Shown here piece by piece: positions 50,161 through 58,650 of a stretch of 64,000 bases of DNA. Position 1 is the stretch's first letter. Every line of letters starts with the position of its first letter. Origin of the DNA: Marinobacter profundi (GTDB lineage: Bacteria > Pseudomonadota > Gammaproteobacteria > Pseudomonadales > Oleiphilaceae). The notes under the pieces were generated by a model. The model searched no databases and had not been told where the DNA came from. It was given only the letters and a program-made list of their open reading frames with translations. The position numbers were made by a program, and so were the translations under genes. The stretch spans positions 462,806 to 526,805 of the forward strand of contig NZ_KZ319369.1 of NCBI RefSeq assembly GCF_002744715.1. The letters run 5' to 3'.

Positions 50161-51918
50161 ATGGACAAGCAACGCCGTGCGGTGGTCAAGGGACTCGCTG
50201 CCGCTTCACTTACCGCACTGACCGCTTGCGGCGGCAGTTCCACCGATACGCCCGTGGCCGACCTGGCGCCAGCGCCGGGAATTGTCGGCGACGATACCGC
50301 GTCCCAGCCTGCGGTGGCCTTTAACCATGGCGTCGCCTCCGGTGATCCGCTGGCGGACCGTGTCATCCTCTGGACCCGGGTGACACCGACAGACGAGCTG
50401 CCCCGCACCGTCAGCAGCATCCCGGTACGGGTCACCGTGGCCCTGGACCGGGATATGCGGGACGTGGTGGGCCAGTTCAGTACATCAACCGGCCCGGAGC
50501 GGGATTTCTGCATCAAGCTCGATGCTGCCGGCCTGCAGCCGGACACCTGGTACTACTACCAGTTCGCGGCAGGTAACCAGCGCTCCCCCGTGGGACGTAC
50601 CCGAACCTTCCCGGGTGCGGGGATGGCGGTGGAGCGAGCCCGCTTTGCGGTTGTGTCCTGCTCCAATTATGCCTATGGCCTGTTTTCGGTATACAAGGCC
50701 GTGAGTGAGCAGGCTGACCTGGACTTTATCCTTCACCTCGGGGATTACATCTACGAGTATGGTCCTGGCGAGTACGGCGATTTCCCCGGGCGTGACCCGC
50801 TGCCGGCCCATGAAATCACCAGCCTGGCGGACTACCGCGAGCGCCACGCCCAGTACAAGACCGATACCAACCTGCAGGCGGTCCACCAGCAGTTTCCGAT
50901 GATCTGCATCTGGGACGATCATGAGTCGGCCAACGACAGCTACCGGGATGGGGCTGAAAATCATACGGAAGCCACCGAAGGCGCCTGGACCCAGCGCCGC
51001 AGCGATGCCATCCAGGCGTATTTCGAGTGGCTGCCCATTCGCGAGGTAACCTCCGATAGCGGGCGCATCTGGCGGGACTTTGCATTTGGCAACCTGATGG
51101 ACCTGTTCATGCTGGATACCCGGCTTGAAGGCCGTGACCAGCCGGTCTCATCGTCGGCAGATCCGGAACGCTTCAGTGCGGAGCGTCGGCTGGTCAGTGA
51201 AGACCAGATGAACTGGTTGCTGGCCGGCCTCACCTCATCCTCGGCCCGCTGGCGGATGATCGGTCAGCAGGTGATGTTTGCGGAACTCAACGTTCTGCGC
51301 ACCCTGGATGTGGCACGGACCCTGGGCCTGGACGACAGTTTCGGGTTCAACGGGCAGTTGCTGTCCCTCAACATGGACCAGTGGGACGGCTATGTTGCGG
51401 ACCGCGAGGTCATCCTGCGCACCCTGGCAGCGGAGGCCATCGACAATACAGTGATCTTCACCGGCGACATTCATACCTCCTGGGCCAACGAGGTGTACGC
51501 CGATTCCGGCAACCTGCTGGAGAACACCCTGGTCAGCCCGCTGGCTGCGGAATTTGTCACCCCGTCGGTGACCTCTCCCGGGTTTCCGGAACAGGTTGCG
51601 GACCTGGCCGCGCTGGCGGTGCGCACAGTGAACCCCCACATGAAGTATGTCGAGCTCAAAACCCCCGGTTTTATCCTGGTCGATGTGACCACCGAGCGCA
51701 CCCAGGCGGAGTTCTATTACGTGCGCTCGATCCGTGAGCGCGATCTGCAGGGCGTGATTGATCCTGCAATGACCAAAGTGGTGGGCGTGGACAGTGGCAG
51801 CAGTCGCATCTATCAGGACCGGGCCTTGTCCGAGCCGCGGGCCATCCGCACCGCTCTGTTCCATCCACCGGTTAGACCACCGGTCAGAACCCCGCCTGTC
51901 CGAACGGCCGTGAGCTAA
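50161..51918 (+). CDS. phoD: PhoD family alkaline phosphatase (exported lipoprotein)
   Basis: 585-residue exported phosphodiesterase/alkaline phosphatase of the PhoD family. A twin-arginine-like start (KQRRAVVKGLA) with lipobox TAC (Cys23) suggests Tat export and lipidation. Domain order: N-terminal PhoD domain (FNHGVASGDPLADRVILW, about residues 57-74), then the metallophosphatase core: VSCSNYAYG, HLGDYIYEYG, WDDHESANDS, FTGDIHTSW. Metal ligands (Fe/Ca) are in these motifs. It leads a two-gene unit with the PhoX-like gene 10 bases downstream. Confidence 0.9.
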   Translation: MDKQRRAVVKGLAAASLTALTACGGSSTDTPVADLAPAPGIVGDDTASQPAVAFNHGVASGDPLADRVILWTRVTPTDELPRTVSSIPVRVTVALDRDMRDVVGQFSTSTGPERDFCIKLDAAGLQPDTWYYYQFAAGNQRSPVGRTRTFPGAGMAVERARFAVVSCSNYAYGLFSVYKAVSEQADLDFILHLGDYIYEYGPGEYGDFPGRDPLPAHEITSLADYRERHAQYKTDTNLQAVHQQFPMICIWDDHESANDSYRDGAENHTEATEGAWTQRRSDAIQAYFEWLPIREVTSDSGRIWRDFAFGNLMDLFMLDTRLEGRDQPVSSSADPERFSAERRLVSEDQMNWLLAGLTSSSARWRMIGQQVMFAELNVLRTLDVARTLGLDDSFGFNGQLLSLNMDQWDGYVADREVILRTLAAEAIDNTVIFTGDIHTSWANEVYADSGNLLENTLVSPLAAEFVTPSVTSPGFPEQVADLAALAVRTVNPHMKYVELKTPGFILVDVTTERTQAEFYYVRSIRERDLQGVIDPAMTKVVGVDSGSSRIYQDRALSEPRAIRTALFHPPVRPPVRTPPVRTAVS

Positions 51919-51928
51919 GGAGTCTGCG

Positions 51929-53374
51929 ATGTCCCGACCGATTATTCCTGTTGATAACCGCTGGAGTCGCCGCGATGTCTTGCGCACTCTGTTTTTCACC
52001 GCCGGTGCGGCAGGTCCTGCCGCCTGGCTCAGCGGGTGCGGTGGTGATACCGGGGCCGCACCCCTGCCGGTTCCTCCTGCCGGCGGCGGCGCCACGCCGG
52101 AACGGCTGCCAGACCTGGTGCCGGAAACCGAAAACCGGCTGGTGGGGCGGTTTGCCAACATCGGTCCGCTGCGGGAGGTGCCGGACGTTCACGGTGTGCG
52201 CACTCCGGAAGGCTTTGCCACCCGGGTGGTCGCTATCAATGGCGAATTGCCCCAGCCCGGGGGCATGTCCGCCCAATGGCCGCTGCCGGGCGGGGTCGGC
52301 AACCGTCCCTGGCATATCTTTCCCGACGGCGGCGGTGTGGTGCCGCGGGACAACGGCGGCTGGATCTACATCAGCAACAGTGAGGTACCGGGCGTCGGGT
52401 CCATCGGCTTCACGTTTCCCGAACTGGCCGGGCTGACCACGCCTATTGAAAGCTTTGTCCCCGGCCTGGCCCAGGTGGGTACCCTGGTGTTTGATCCTGA
52501 CGGCACGATTGTGGATTCCTACACCATTCTTTCCGGCACCACCTTCAATTGCGCCGGCGGTGTCACGCCCTGGAAAACCTGGTTGTCCTGCGAGGAACAT
52601 CCGGGCGGCCTGGTGTGGGAATGTGATCCTTACCAGGCGGGGCAGGGCCTGGCGTGCCCAACCCTGGGTGTTTTCGCCCACGAGGCGATCGCCATCGACC
52701 CGCAGCATCGGATGCTTTACCTCACTGAGGACATGCCGGACGGGCGCTTCTACCGCTGGATTGCGGATCCGTCGGACTGGCCGGAAGGTGCTGGCCGCGC
52801 CGCGCTGCAGTCCGGTCGTTTGCAGGTGCTGGTTGTTGGCGGGGATGGCGTTGAGGGTGCGCTGACCGGCCCGCAGCCAATCCACTGGCTGGATGCGCGC
52901 AATCCCCATGCCCCCCAGCACGAGAACCGGCTGGCGGAGTCCACGGTGTTCGAGGGGGGCGAGGGCGTGTGGTATTTCCGCGGAATCGTCTATTTTGCCA
53001 CCAAGGGTGATGACCGGATCTGGGCCATCGACGTCGCGGCCCAGACCATCGAGGTCATCTACGACCGGGCGACGGCCGTGGCGCCCAATGACATCCTGTC
53101 GGGCGTAGACAACCTGTTTGTGACCGATCAGGGTGATGTGCTGGTTGCCGAGGACGGCGGTGACATGCAGGTGGTGGTGATTATGCCGGACGGCACGCTG
53201 AAGCCGCTGTTGCAGGTCGTCGGACAGGATGCGTCCGAGGTCGCAGGAATTGCCTTCTCGCCGGATGGCCGCCGGATGTACTTCACCTCGGATCGAGGCG
53301 GCCGCAATGGTCTGGGTGGCTTTACCAACGGCCTGGGGATGGTTTACGAGCTGATCTTGCCGGATGACCTGTAG
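51929..53374 (+). CDS. PhoX-like (DUF839) exported phosphatase
   Basis: 481-residue protein of the PhoX/DUF839 family, periplasmic or outer-leaflet phosphatases with a Ca/Fe cofactor. Tat signal WSRRDVLRTLFF (Arg14-Arg15) followed by lipobox SGC (Cys37). Landmarks: WHIFPDGGGVV, TFNCAGGVTPWKTWLSCEEH (about residues 208-227, with the likely metal-site Cys and Glu), GVFAHEAIAID, VAGIAFSPDGRRMYFTSDRGG. Overlaps in function with the PhoD-type gene 10 bases upstream; joint expression under phosphate starvation is likely, though I see no clear Pho box. Confidence 0.85.
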   Translation: MSRPIIPVDNRWSRRDVLRTLFFTAGAAGPAAWLSGCGGDTGAAPLPVPPAGGGATPERLPDLVPETENRLVGRFANIGPLREVPDVHGVRTPEGFATRVVAINGELPQPGGMSAQWPLPGGVGNRPWHIFPDGGGVVPRDNGGWIYISNSEVPGVGSIGFTFPELAGLTTPIESFVPGLAQVGTLVFDPDGTIVDSYTILSGTTFNCAGGVTPWKTWLSCEEHPGGLVWECDPYQAGQGLACPTLGVFAHEAIAIDPQHRMLYLTEDMPDGRFYRWIADPSDWPEGAGRAALQSGRLQVLVVGGDGVEGALTGPQPIHWLDARNPHAPQHENRLAESTVFEGGEGVWYFRGIVYFATKGDDRIWAIDVAAQTIEVIYDRATAVAPNDILSGVDNLFVTDQGDVLVAEDGGDMQVVVIMPDGTLKPLLQVVGQDASEVAGIAFSPDGRRMYFTSDRGGRNGLGGFTNGLGMVYELILPDDL

Positions 53375-53392
53375 GGCCCTGGCGGTCAACGA

Positions 53393-53426
53393 CGATGGCT
53401 CACGCCCTTGCGGGGGTGAGCCATCG
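53393..53426. terminator. Hairpin terminator between convergent genes
   Basis: CGATGGCTCAC and GTGAGCCATCG form a perfect 11-bp stem between the stops of the PhoX-like gene and the AlkK-type ligase gene; loop GCCCTTGCGGGG can pair further. No T tract. Confidence 0.65.
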
Positions 53427-53448
53427 GGGAATCACGTCAAAGCCGGAA

Positions 53449-55092
53449 TTACTTCAACTGGTCGCGGATCAGCTTTTTGTTGATCTTGCCGACGCTGGTC
53501 TTGGGAATGTCTTCAACAAAGTCGATCTGCTCGGGAATTGCCCACTTGTTGATCTCGCCCGAGTCGACAAACTGCTGCAGGTGGCCCTGGATGTCTTCCA
53601 GCGAAGCGTCTTCACCGGGCTTGAGCACCACCAGGGCGTGAGGGCGTTCGCCCCACTTTTCATCCGGCACGCCCACGACAGCAGCGCCGGCGACCGCCGG
53701 ATGCTGGCTGATCAGGTTTTCCAGGTCGAGGGACGATAGCCATTCGCCGCCGGTCTTGATCACATCCTTGATGCGGTCCTTGATCACCAGGGTGTTGTCG
53801 GGCTCCATGCTGGCGACGTCTCCGGTGTGCAGCCAGCCGCCTTCCCACAATTCGTAGCCCTTCTGGGGCTCCTTGAAGTAGTTCTGGGTCAGCCAGGGCG
53901 CGCGGGCCACCACTTCACCCTTGGCTTCGCCGTCGTGGGCAACGGGCTGGCCGCTCGGGTCGACAATCTCGAGCTCCACCATCGGGACGGCAATACCGGT
54001 TTTGACCCGCTTCGCGGTCTGCTGCTCCAGCGGCAACTCCAGGTCTTCCGGGGTGAGGTAGGTGGTGCTCAGGAGCGGGCAGGTTTCCGACATGCCGTAG
54101 CCGGTATACATGCGGATACCGAGCCTGGCGCCGGCATTGCACAGGCCCTGGGTCAGGGCGCTGCCACCGATCAGCACATGCCAGTTACTGAGATCGGCGG
54201 TCTTGATGGACTCGGTAGCCATCATCATCTGCATGATGGTCGGTACACAGTGGGAGAAGCTGACCTTGTGTTCCTTGATCAGGTCAACCAGCAGTTCCGG
54301 CTCGTAACGGCCGGGGTAGACCTGCTTGATTCCCAGCATGGTAGCGGCGTAAGGCACGCCCCAGGCATGAACGTGGAACATGGGTGTCACCGGCATGTAC
54401 ACGGAAGACGAGCGCAGCAGCGGCATTTCGTCATAGGCGGCGAGGGAACCGGTCATCCCCAGGGTGTGCAGCACCAGCTGCCGGTGGCTGAAGAATACGC
54501 CTTTCGGGTTGCCCGTCGTGCCAGTGGTGTAGAAGGTAGTGGCGACACTGTTTTCGTCGAAGTCCGGGAAGTCGAACCGGGTGGCGGCAGCGGCCAGCAG
54601 GGCCTCGTATTCACCGTAGGTGTTGAGGGACGTGGCCTTGGCTGTGTTGCCCTCGGTCAGCTGGATGTAGCCTTTCACCGTGGCAATTTCATCCTTCACG
54701 CCTTCCAGGATCGGCAGGAAATCATCGTGAACCAGCACCACATCGTCTTCGGCGTGGTTCATGGTGTAGACAATCTGCTCCGGCGACAGGCGTACGTTCA
54801 CCGTGTGCAGGACCGCACCGATCATCGGGATCGCAAAAAAGCACTCCAGGTAGCGCGGGGTATCCCAGTCCATCACCGCAACGGTATCCCCGGCCCTGAC
54901 ACCGGCGTCGGTCAGCGCGTTGGCCAGGCGGTGGATACGCTCAACCAGGTCGGTGTAGGTGTACCTGCTGCGATTGGCATACACGATTTCCTGGTCCGGG
55001 GCGTAGCGGGGGCCCGACAACAGCAGCTGCTTGATCAGCAGAGGATACTGGTGGGCGTTATCCGCCGGCGGAAGGATGCGGGGTTGTGCCAT
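53449..55092 (-). CDS. alkK: Fatty acid--CoA ligase, AlkK-type
   Basis: 547-residue adenylate-forming ligase resembling AlkK, the medium-chain acyl-CoA ligase of alkane users. TTFYTTGTTGNPKGVFFSHR (about residues 185-204) is the ATP motif; MYTGYGMSETCPLLS (about 331-345), WLHTGDVASMEPDNTLVIKD (about 422-441), IKTGGEWLSSLDLENLI and the catalytic Lys near the end in PKTSVGKINKK complete it. It would feed beta-oxidation together with FadH at the end of the window. Monocistronic. Confidence 0.88.
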   Translation of the reverse strand: MAQPRILPPADNAHQYPLLIKQLLLSGPRYAPDQEIVYANRSRYTYTDLVERIHRLANALTDAGVRAGDTVAVMDWDTPRYLECFFAIPMIGAVLHTVNVRLSPEQIVYTMNHAEDDVVLVHDDFLPILEGVKDEIATVKGYIQLTEGNTAKATSLNTYGEYEALLAAAATRFDFPDFDENSVATTFYTTGTTGNPKGVFFSHRQLVLHTLGMTGSLAAYDEMPLLRSSSVYMPVTPMFHVHAWGVPYAATMLGIKQVYPGRYEPELLVDLIKEHKVSFSHCVPTIMQMMMATESIKTADLSNWHVLIGGSALTQGLCNAGARLGIRMYTGYGMSETCPLLSTTYLTPEDLELPLEQQTAKRVKTGIAVPMVELEIVDPSGQPVAHDGEAKGEVVARAPWLTQNYFKEPQKGYELWEGGWLHTGDVASMEPDNTLVIKDRIKDVIKTGGEWLSSLDLENLISQHPAVAGAAVVGVPDEKWGERPHALVVLKPGEDASLEDIQGHLQQFVDSGEINKWAIPEQIDFVEDIPKTSVGKINKKLIRDQLK

Positions 55093-55192
55093 GGTTACTG
55101 TACCTCATCTCTCGGTTGTTGGTTTTATCTCGAGAACAGCGGGTAATCTGACACAACCGTCGATAAACCGGAACCGCCGGAAAGGCAAAAAA

Positions 55193-55224
55193 AAACCGCA
55201 GAACACGGGTGCGTTCTGCGGTTT
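55193..55224 (-). terminator. Rho-independent terminator of ppnP
   Basis: On the minus strand AAACCGCAGAAC, loop GCACCCGT, GTTCTGCGGTTT is followed by a T run (TTTTTT). A 12-bp stem 26 bases after the ppnP stop codon. Confidence 0.9.
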
Positions 55225-55249
55225 CTTTACTGCCCAGGGCTATTGCCTG

Positions 55250-55531
55250 TTATTCATAGGTACACAGGTATGCGGTATCGATATCCGCTTTCGCCGTGAA
55301 GCTGGACTGGCCCGCCACTTCAAAGCTTTCACCCGCTGCGTAGGTCATCCACTCGGTCATGCCCGGCAGCATCACGGTCAGGGCACCGCTGATGACGGTC
55401 ATGGTCTCCTTCTGGGAAGTGCCAAACTCGTACTCGCCCGGAGTGATGACGCCCACCGTGGCCGGCAGGGCAGTGGTCTGGAAGGCGATGGATTTTACCT
55501 TGCCGTCGAAATATTCGTTCACTTTCAGCAT
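55250..55531 (-). CDS. ppnP: Pyrimidine/purine nucleoside phosphorylase PpnP
   Basis: 93-residue cupin-fold phosphorylase (formerly UPF0345/DUF1255), splitting nucleosides with phosphate to base and ribose-1-phosphate. [39 protein letters not shown] and [18 protein letters not shown] match the family throughout. The ATG at 55531 is the family start; upstream in-frame codons are ignored. Single gene with its own terminator. Confidence 0.93.
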   Translation of the reverse strand: MLKVNEYFDGKVKSIAFQTTALPATVGVITPGEYEFGTSQKETMTVISGALTVMLPGMTEWMTYAAGESFEVAGQSSFTAKADIDTAYLCTYE

Positions 55532-55646
55532 AAACTGAACTCCTCGGATTTTTGGGCTGCACACTGTACAACAAATCCGCGAATTTGGAATGACAAATCT
55601 GCAGCCGGCGGCCCGTCATCGGTGACCGGCCGCGGGGTTGTCACCC

Positions 55647-55979
55647 CTACTGGTCCCAGGGCTTGCCGCGGGTCTGCCCGGTTGTCCCGACACCAATGTG
55701 CATGGCCGCCTTGGCCAGGATATTGGCGCTGACCGGCGCGGTGAGAAACAGGAACACGGTGATCAGAATCTCGACCACGCCGACGCCTTCGCCCCGGCTA
55801 CTGAAAAATACCACCGAGCTGAGCATCACCGCCCCCACCCCCAGGGTGGTGGCTTTGGTGGGGCCATGGAGGCGGGTGAAGAAATCCGGCAGCCGGGCCA
55901 GGCCAATGGCTCCGACCAGGGTAAAAAAGCCACCGACCAGCAGCAGGACGGCGATGGTGTATTCGGCAACAGCACTCAT
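55647..55979 (-). CDS. mrpG: Mrp-type cation/proton antiporter subunit G
   Basis: 110-residue membrane subunit with three hydrophobic segments; LVGAIGLARLPDFFTRLHGPTKA (parts at about residues 21-43) and TTLGVGAVML are the MnhG/PhaG signature. Part of the multisubunit Na+(K+)/H+ antiporter; last gene of the operon, 37 bases after mrpF. Confidence 0.92.
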   Translation of the reverse strand: MSAVAEYTIAVLLLVGGFFTLVGAIGLARLPDFFTRLHGPTKATTLGVGAVMLSSVVFFSSRGEGVGVVEILITVFLFLTAPVSANILAKAAMHIGVGTTGQTRGKPWDQ

Positions 55980-56016
55980 GGTCTATGTCCTCTTAGGGCG
56001 CAAAGGGCCTCTGTAC

Positions 56017-56286
56017 TCACTCGATCACACTGCCGCGCTTGAGGTACTTGGCCATGGCCACCGTACTCACAAACCCCATCACGGCAATCAGCAGGCCGGC
56101 CTCGATGTATTGCCGCGATTCCAGGGTTATCCCCAGCAGGATAATCAGGGCAATGGCATTGATGTTCAGGGTGTCCAGGGCCAGCACCCGGTCCGGGGCA
56201 TCCGGCCCCTTGATCAGCCGGTACACATTGAGCAGGGCGGCAATAATCACCATGGCGATGGTGATGTTCAGGGCAATGGCGATCAT
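56017..56286 (-). CDS. mrpF: Mrp-type antiporter subunit F
   Basis: 89-residue membrane subunit with three hydrophobic segments and the MrpF pattern YRLIKGPDAPDRVLALDTL (about residues 23-41). It overlaps mrpE by four bases. Confidence 0.92.
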   Translation of the reverse strand: MIAIALNITIAMVIIAALLNVYRLIKGPDAPDRVLALDTLNINAIALIILLGITLESRQYIEAGLLIAVMGFVSTVAMAKYLKRGSVIE

Positions 56287-56771
56287 TGGAACATCTCCAG
56301 CAGGGGTTTCTCATAGCGGCGATGGATCTCGTCGATCACCGCCTGTTCGTCGTCGGTATCCAGCGCGTGGATCAGCAAAGTCTTGTTGTCATCGCTGACG
56401 TCGGCGCTGACGGTGCCCGGTGTCAGCGAGATGGTGCTGGCCAGGATGGTGATTGCCAGCGGGTGCTCCAGCTGCAGGGGGTAGCTGATGAACGCCGAGC
56501 GTGGTTCGCGGGCCCGCAGGATCAGGACCGAGACGGTCACGCTGGCACTGACGATGTCGAGCAATACCCGCAGCAGATAGCCCGGCAGGTGCCAGGGTTT
56601 GATAAAGGCCGGCCGCTGCGGCCAGAAGCCGCGGGTGATCTGCGGTATCAGCCAGGCCAGCACGGCGCCCAGCACGACGCTGCCCCCTGAAATCCCGTCG
56701 CTGAGCAACTGCCAGACCAGGAACAGGGTCAGGCTCAGGTAGGGCTGTGGAAATCCGAGCCGGCTCATCAT
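56283..56771 (-). CDS. mrpE: Mrp-type antiporter subunit E
   Basis: 162-residue subunit: two or so N-terminal hydrophobic segments, then the cytoplasmic domain with LTPGTVSADVSDDNKTLLIH (about residues 119-138), the family's hallmark. Overlaps mrpD and mrpF by four bases each, so it is translationally coupled. Confidence 0.92.
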   Translation of the reverse strand: MMSRLGFPQPYLSLTLFLVWQLLSDGISGGSVVLGAVLAWLIPQITRGFWPQRPAFIKPWHLPGYLLRVLLDIVSASVTVSVLILRAREPRSAFISYPLQLEHPLAITILASTISLTPGTVSADVSDDNKTLLIHALDTDDEQAVIDEIHRRYEKPLLEMFQ

Positions 56772-58288
56772 GATTCCTTACCTCCCACCATGGGTGTCTG
56801 CAAGATCTGGATGTACGCATCGGCGTCATGCAGCTGGGCGGCGGTGGCGTCGGTAAAGGCGCTGATCGGGCCCGCCAGCAGCACAATCACCACACTCAGG
56901 CCGATCAGTGAGCCGGCGGCCACGGTAATCGGCAAGGTGAGCTTTTCGGTTTCGGCAATATGGCCACTCACGTTACGCCAGAACACAATGCTGCCGGCGC
57001 GGCTGTAGGCAATCACGGTCACGAAACTGCCGACCAGCAGCACGCCCCATAGCCAGGCCATGGCAAGGCCCGGGGTGGCGGCCTTGAGGATCAGCAGTTT
57101 GGCGAAGAAGCCGCTGAGGGGCGGCAGGCCCGCTGCCGCTACGCTGCCAAGCAGGAACAGTACGCTGAGGAAGGTGCGGTTGTGCATTCTCGGGGCGGTC
57201 ACGATGCCGTCGGCGGCACTGCCCCGCTGGCGCGCTACCATGTCCGCCACCAGGAACAGGCCACCGACAATCCAGGTGGTGTTGATCAGGTAGAACAGCG
57301 CGGCCGAGGTTCCTTCTTCGGAGCCCAGGCCAATGGCCGCGAGCAGGGTGCCCACCGAGATGATGACCTGCCAGGCAATCAGGGTACGCAGCTTTTCCGC
57401 ACCCAGGGCGCCAATCACCCCCATGGCCAGGGTGACCAGGGCAATCGGGAACAGCCAGTCCATGCCGAGGTTTGCCAGTGGCCCGGCGCTGGCGCCGAAG
57501 ATCAGCGTATAAACCCGCAGGATGGCGTAGATGCCGACCTTGGTCATGATGGCAAACAGTGCGGCTACCGGAGCCGTTGCGCTGGCGTAGGCTTTCGGCA
57601 GCCAGAAGCAGAGCGGCAGTACCGCCGCCTTGAGGGCGAAGACCACCAGCAACATCATGCCGCCGGCCTGCACCAGGAACACGTCGTCGCCACGGACCTG
57701 GGCAACCTTCACCGCCAGGTCTGCCATGTTGAGGGTCCCGGTGACGCTGTAGATCATGCCGACACTGATCAGGAACAGGGCGGAACCTGCGAGGTTGAGC
57801 ACCACGTAGTGCAGGCCGGGAACGGTGCGAACGGTACCGCCGCCATGCATCAGCAGACCGTAGGAGGCAATCAGCAGGACCTCAAAGGCCACAAACAGGT
57901 TGAACAGGTCGCCGGTCAGGAAGGCGATGTTCAGCCCCATCAGCTGGAACAGGAACAGCGCGTGGAACTGCCGGCTGCCCTCGTCCGCGCGATGGATGGA
58001 ATAGAGGTGACAGAAGAACGCCAGCACTGCAGTGACCAGCAACATCAGCGCGGCGAGCCGGTCCAGTACCAGGACAATGCCGAACGGCGGCTGCCAGTTA
58101 CCGAAGGCGTAGACCCGGTAGCTGTCGTCGCTGGCCAGGACGGTCAGCACAATGGTGGAGGCCAGCAGCAGCACGGTGGTAATCATCGCCAGGGTGCGGC
58201 GCAGGCTGATCGGGGCATAGCCGATAAATACCTGCACGATGCCGCCCAGCAACGGTATCAGGATGGGTGCAATGAGCCAGTGATTCAT
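56768..58288 (-). CDS. mrpD: Mrp-type antiporter subunit D
   Basis: 506-residue polytopic subunit homologous to NuoM/NuoN proton channels, with about 14 membrane segments. Conserved: LTGDLFNLFVAFEVLLIASYGLL (parts at about 125-147, key Glu), AVLPLCFWLPKAYASATAPVAALF (parts about 222-245, Lys), and LPPLSGFFAKLLILKA (about 392-407). It overlaps mrpC and mrpE. Confidence 0.94.
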   Translation of the reverse strand: MNHWLIAPILIPLLGGIVQVFIGYAPISLRRTLAMITTVLLLASTIVLTVLASDDSYRVYAFGNWQPPFGIVLVLDRLAALMLLVTAVLAFFCHLYSIHRADEGSRQFHALFLFQLMGLNIAFLTGDLFNLFVAFEVLLIASYGLLMHGGGTVRTVPGLHYVVLNLAGSALFLISVGMIYSVTGTLNMADLAVKVAQVRGDDVFLVQAGGMMLLVVFALKAAVLPLCFWLPKAYASATAPVAALFAIMTKVGIYAILRVYTLIFGASAGPLANLGMDWLFPIALVTLAMGVIGALGAEKLRTLIAWQVIISVGTLLAAIGLGSEEGTSAALFYLINTTWIVGGLFLVADMVARQRGSAADGIVTAPRMHNRTFLSVLFLLGSVAAAGLPPLSGFFAKLLILKAATPGLAMAWLWGVLLVGSFVTVIAYSRAGSIVFWRNVSGHIAETEKLTLPITVAAGSLIGLSVVIVLLAGPISAFTDATAAQLHDADAYIQILQTPMVGGKES

Positions 58289-58650
58289 TGGCGGGAGACC
58301 TCCGCGGATTCTGGCTCGGTCACGGCTTCAGGCTGACGCCCGTCGACGTGATCGTCGTCGTTATCCGCCTGGTTGCGGAGGGAAAGCACCACCACGAACG
58401 CGGTCATCGCAAAGCCGATCACGATGGCCGTCAGGACCAGGGCCTGTGGCAACGGATCGCTGTAGCTTTCCGCCGAACCCAGAATCGGCTGGCTACCGGT
58501 GGCCAGCCGGCCGGTGGAAAACAGGAACAGGTTGACGCCGTAGGAGATCAGGGTAAGCCCGACCACCACCGGGAAGGTCCGGGCCCGTAACAGCAGGTAC
58601 ACACCGGACGCCACCAGAACGCCGATAACCAGAGCAAACAACAGCTCCAT
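58285..58650 (-). CDS. mrpC: Mrp-type antiporter subunit C
   Basis: 121-residue NuoK-like membrane subunit with three hydrophobic segments; VGLTLISYGVNLFLFSTGR (about residues 31-49) and DPLPQALVLTAIVIGFAMTAF (parts about 66-86) are characteristic. A short acidic tail (about 95-121) is longer than usual. Overlaps mrpA and mrpD. Confidence 0.92.
   Translation of the reverse strand: MELLFALVIGVLVASGVYLLLRARTFPVVVGLTLISYGVNLFLFSTGRLATGSQPILGSAESYSDPLPQALVLTAIVIGFAMTAFVVVLSLRNQADNDDDHVDGRQPEAVTEPESAEVSRQ

Noticed and set aside
51884..53389. 501-codon open frame on the minus strand
   Set aside because: Antisense to the PhoX-like gene, which has a Tat signal and family motifs.
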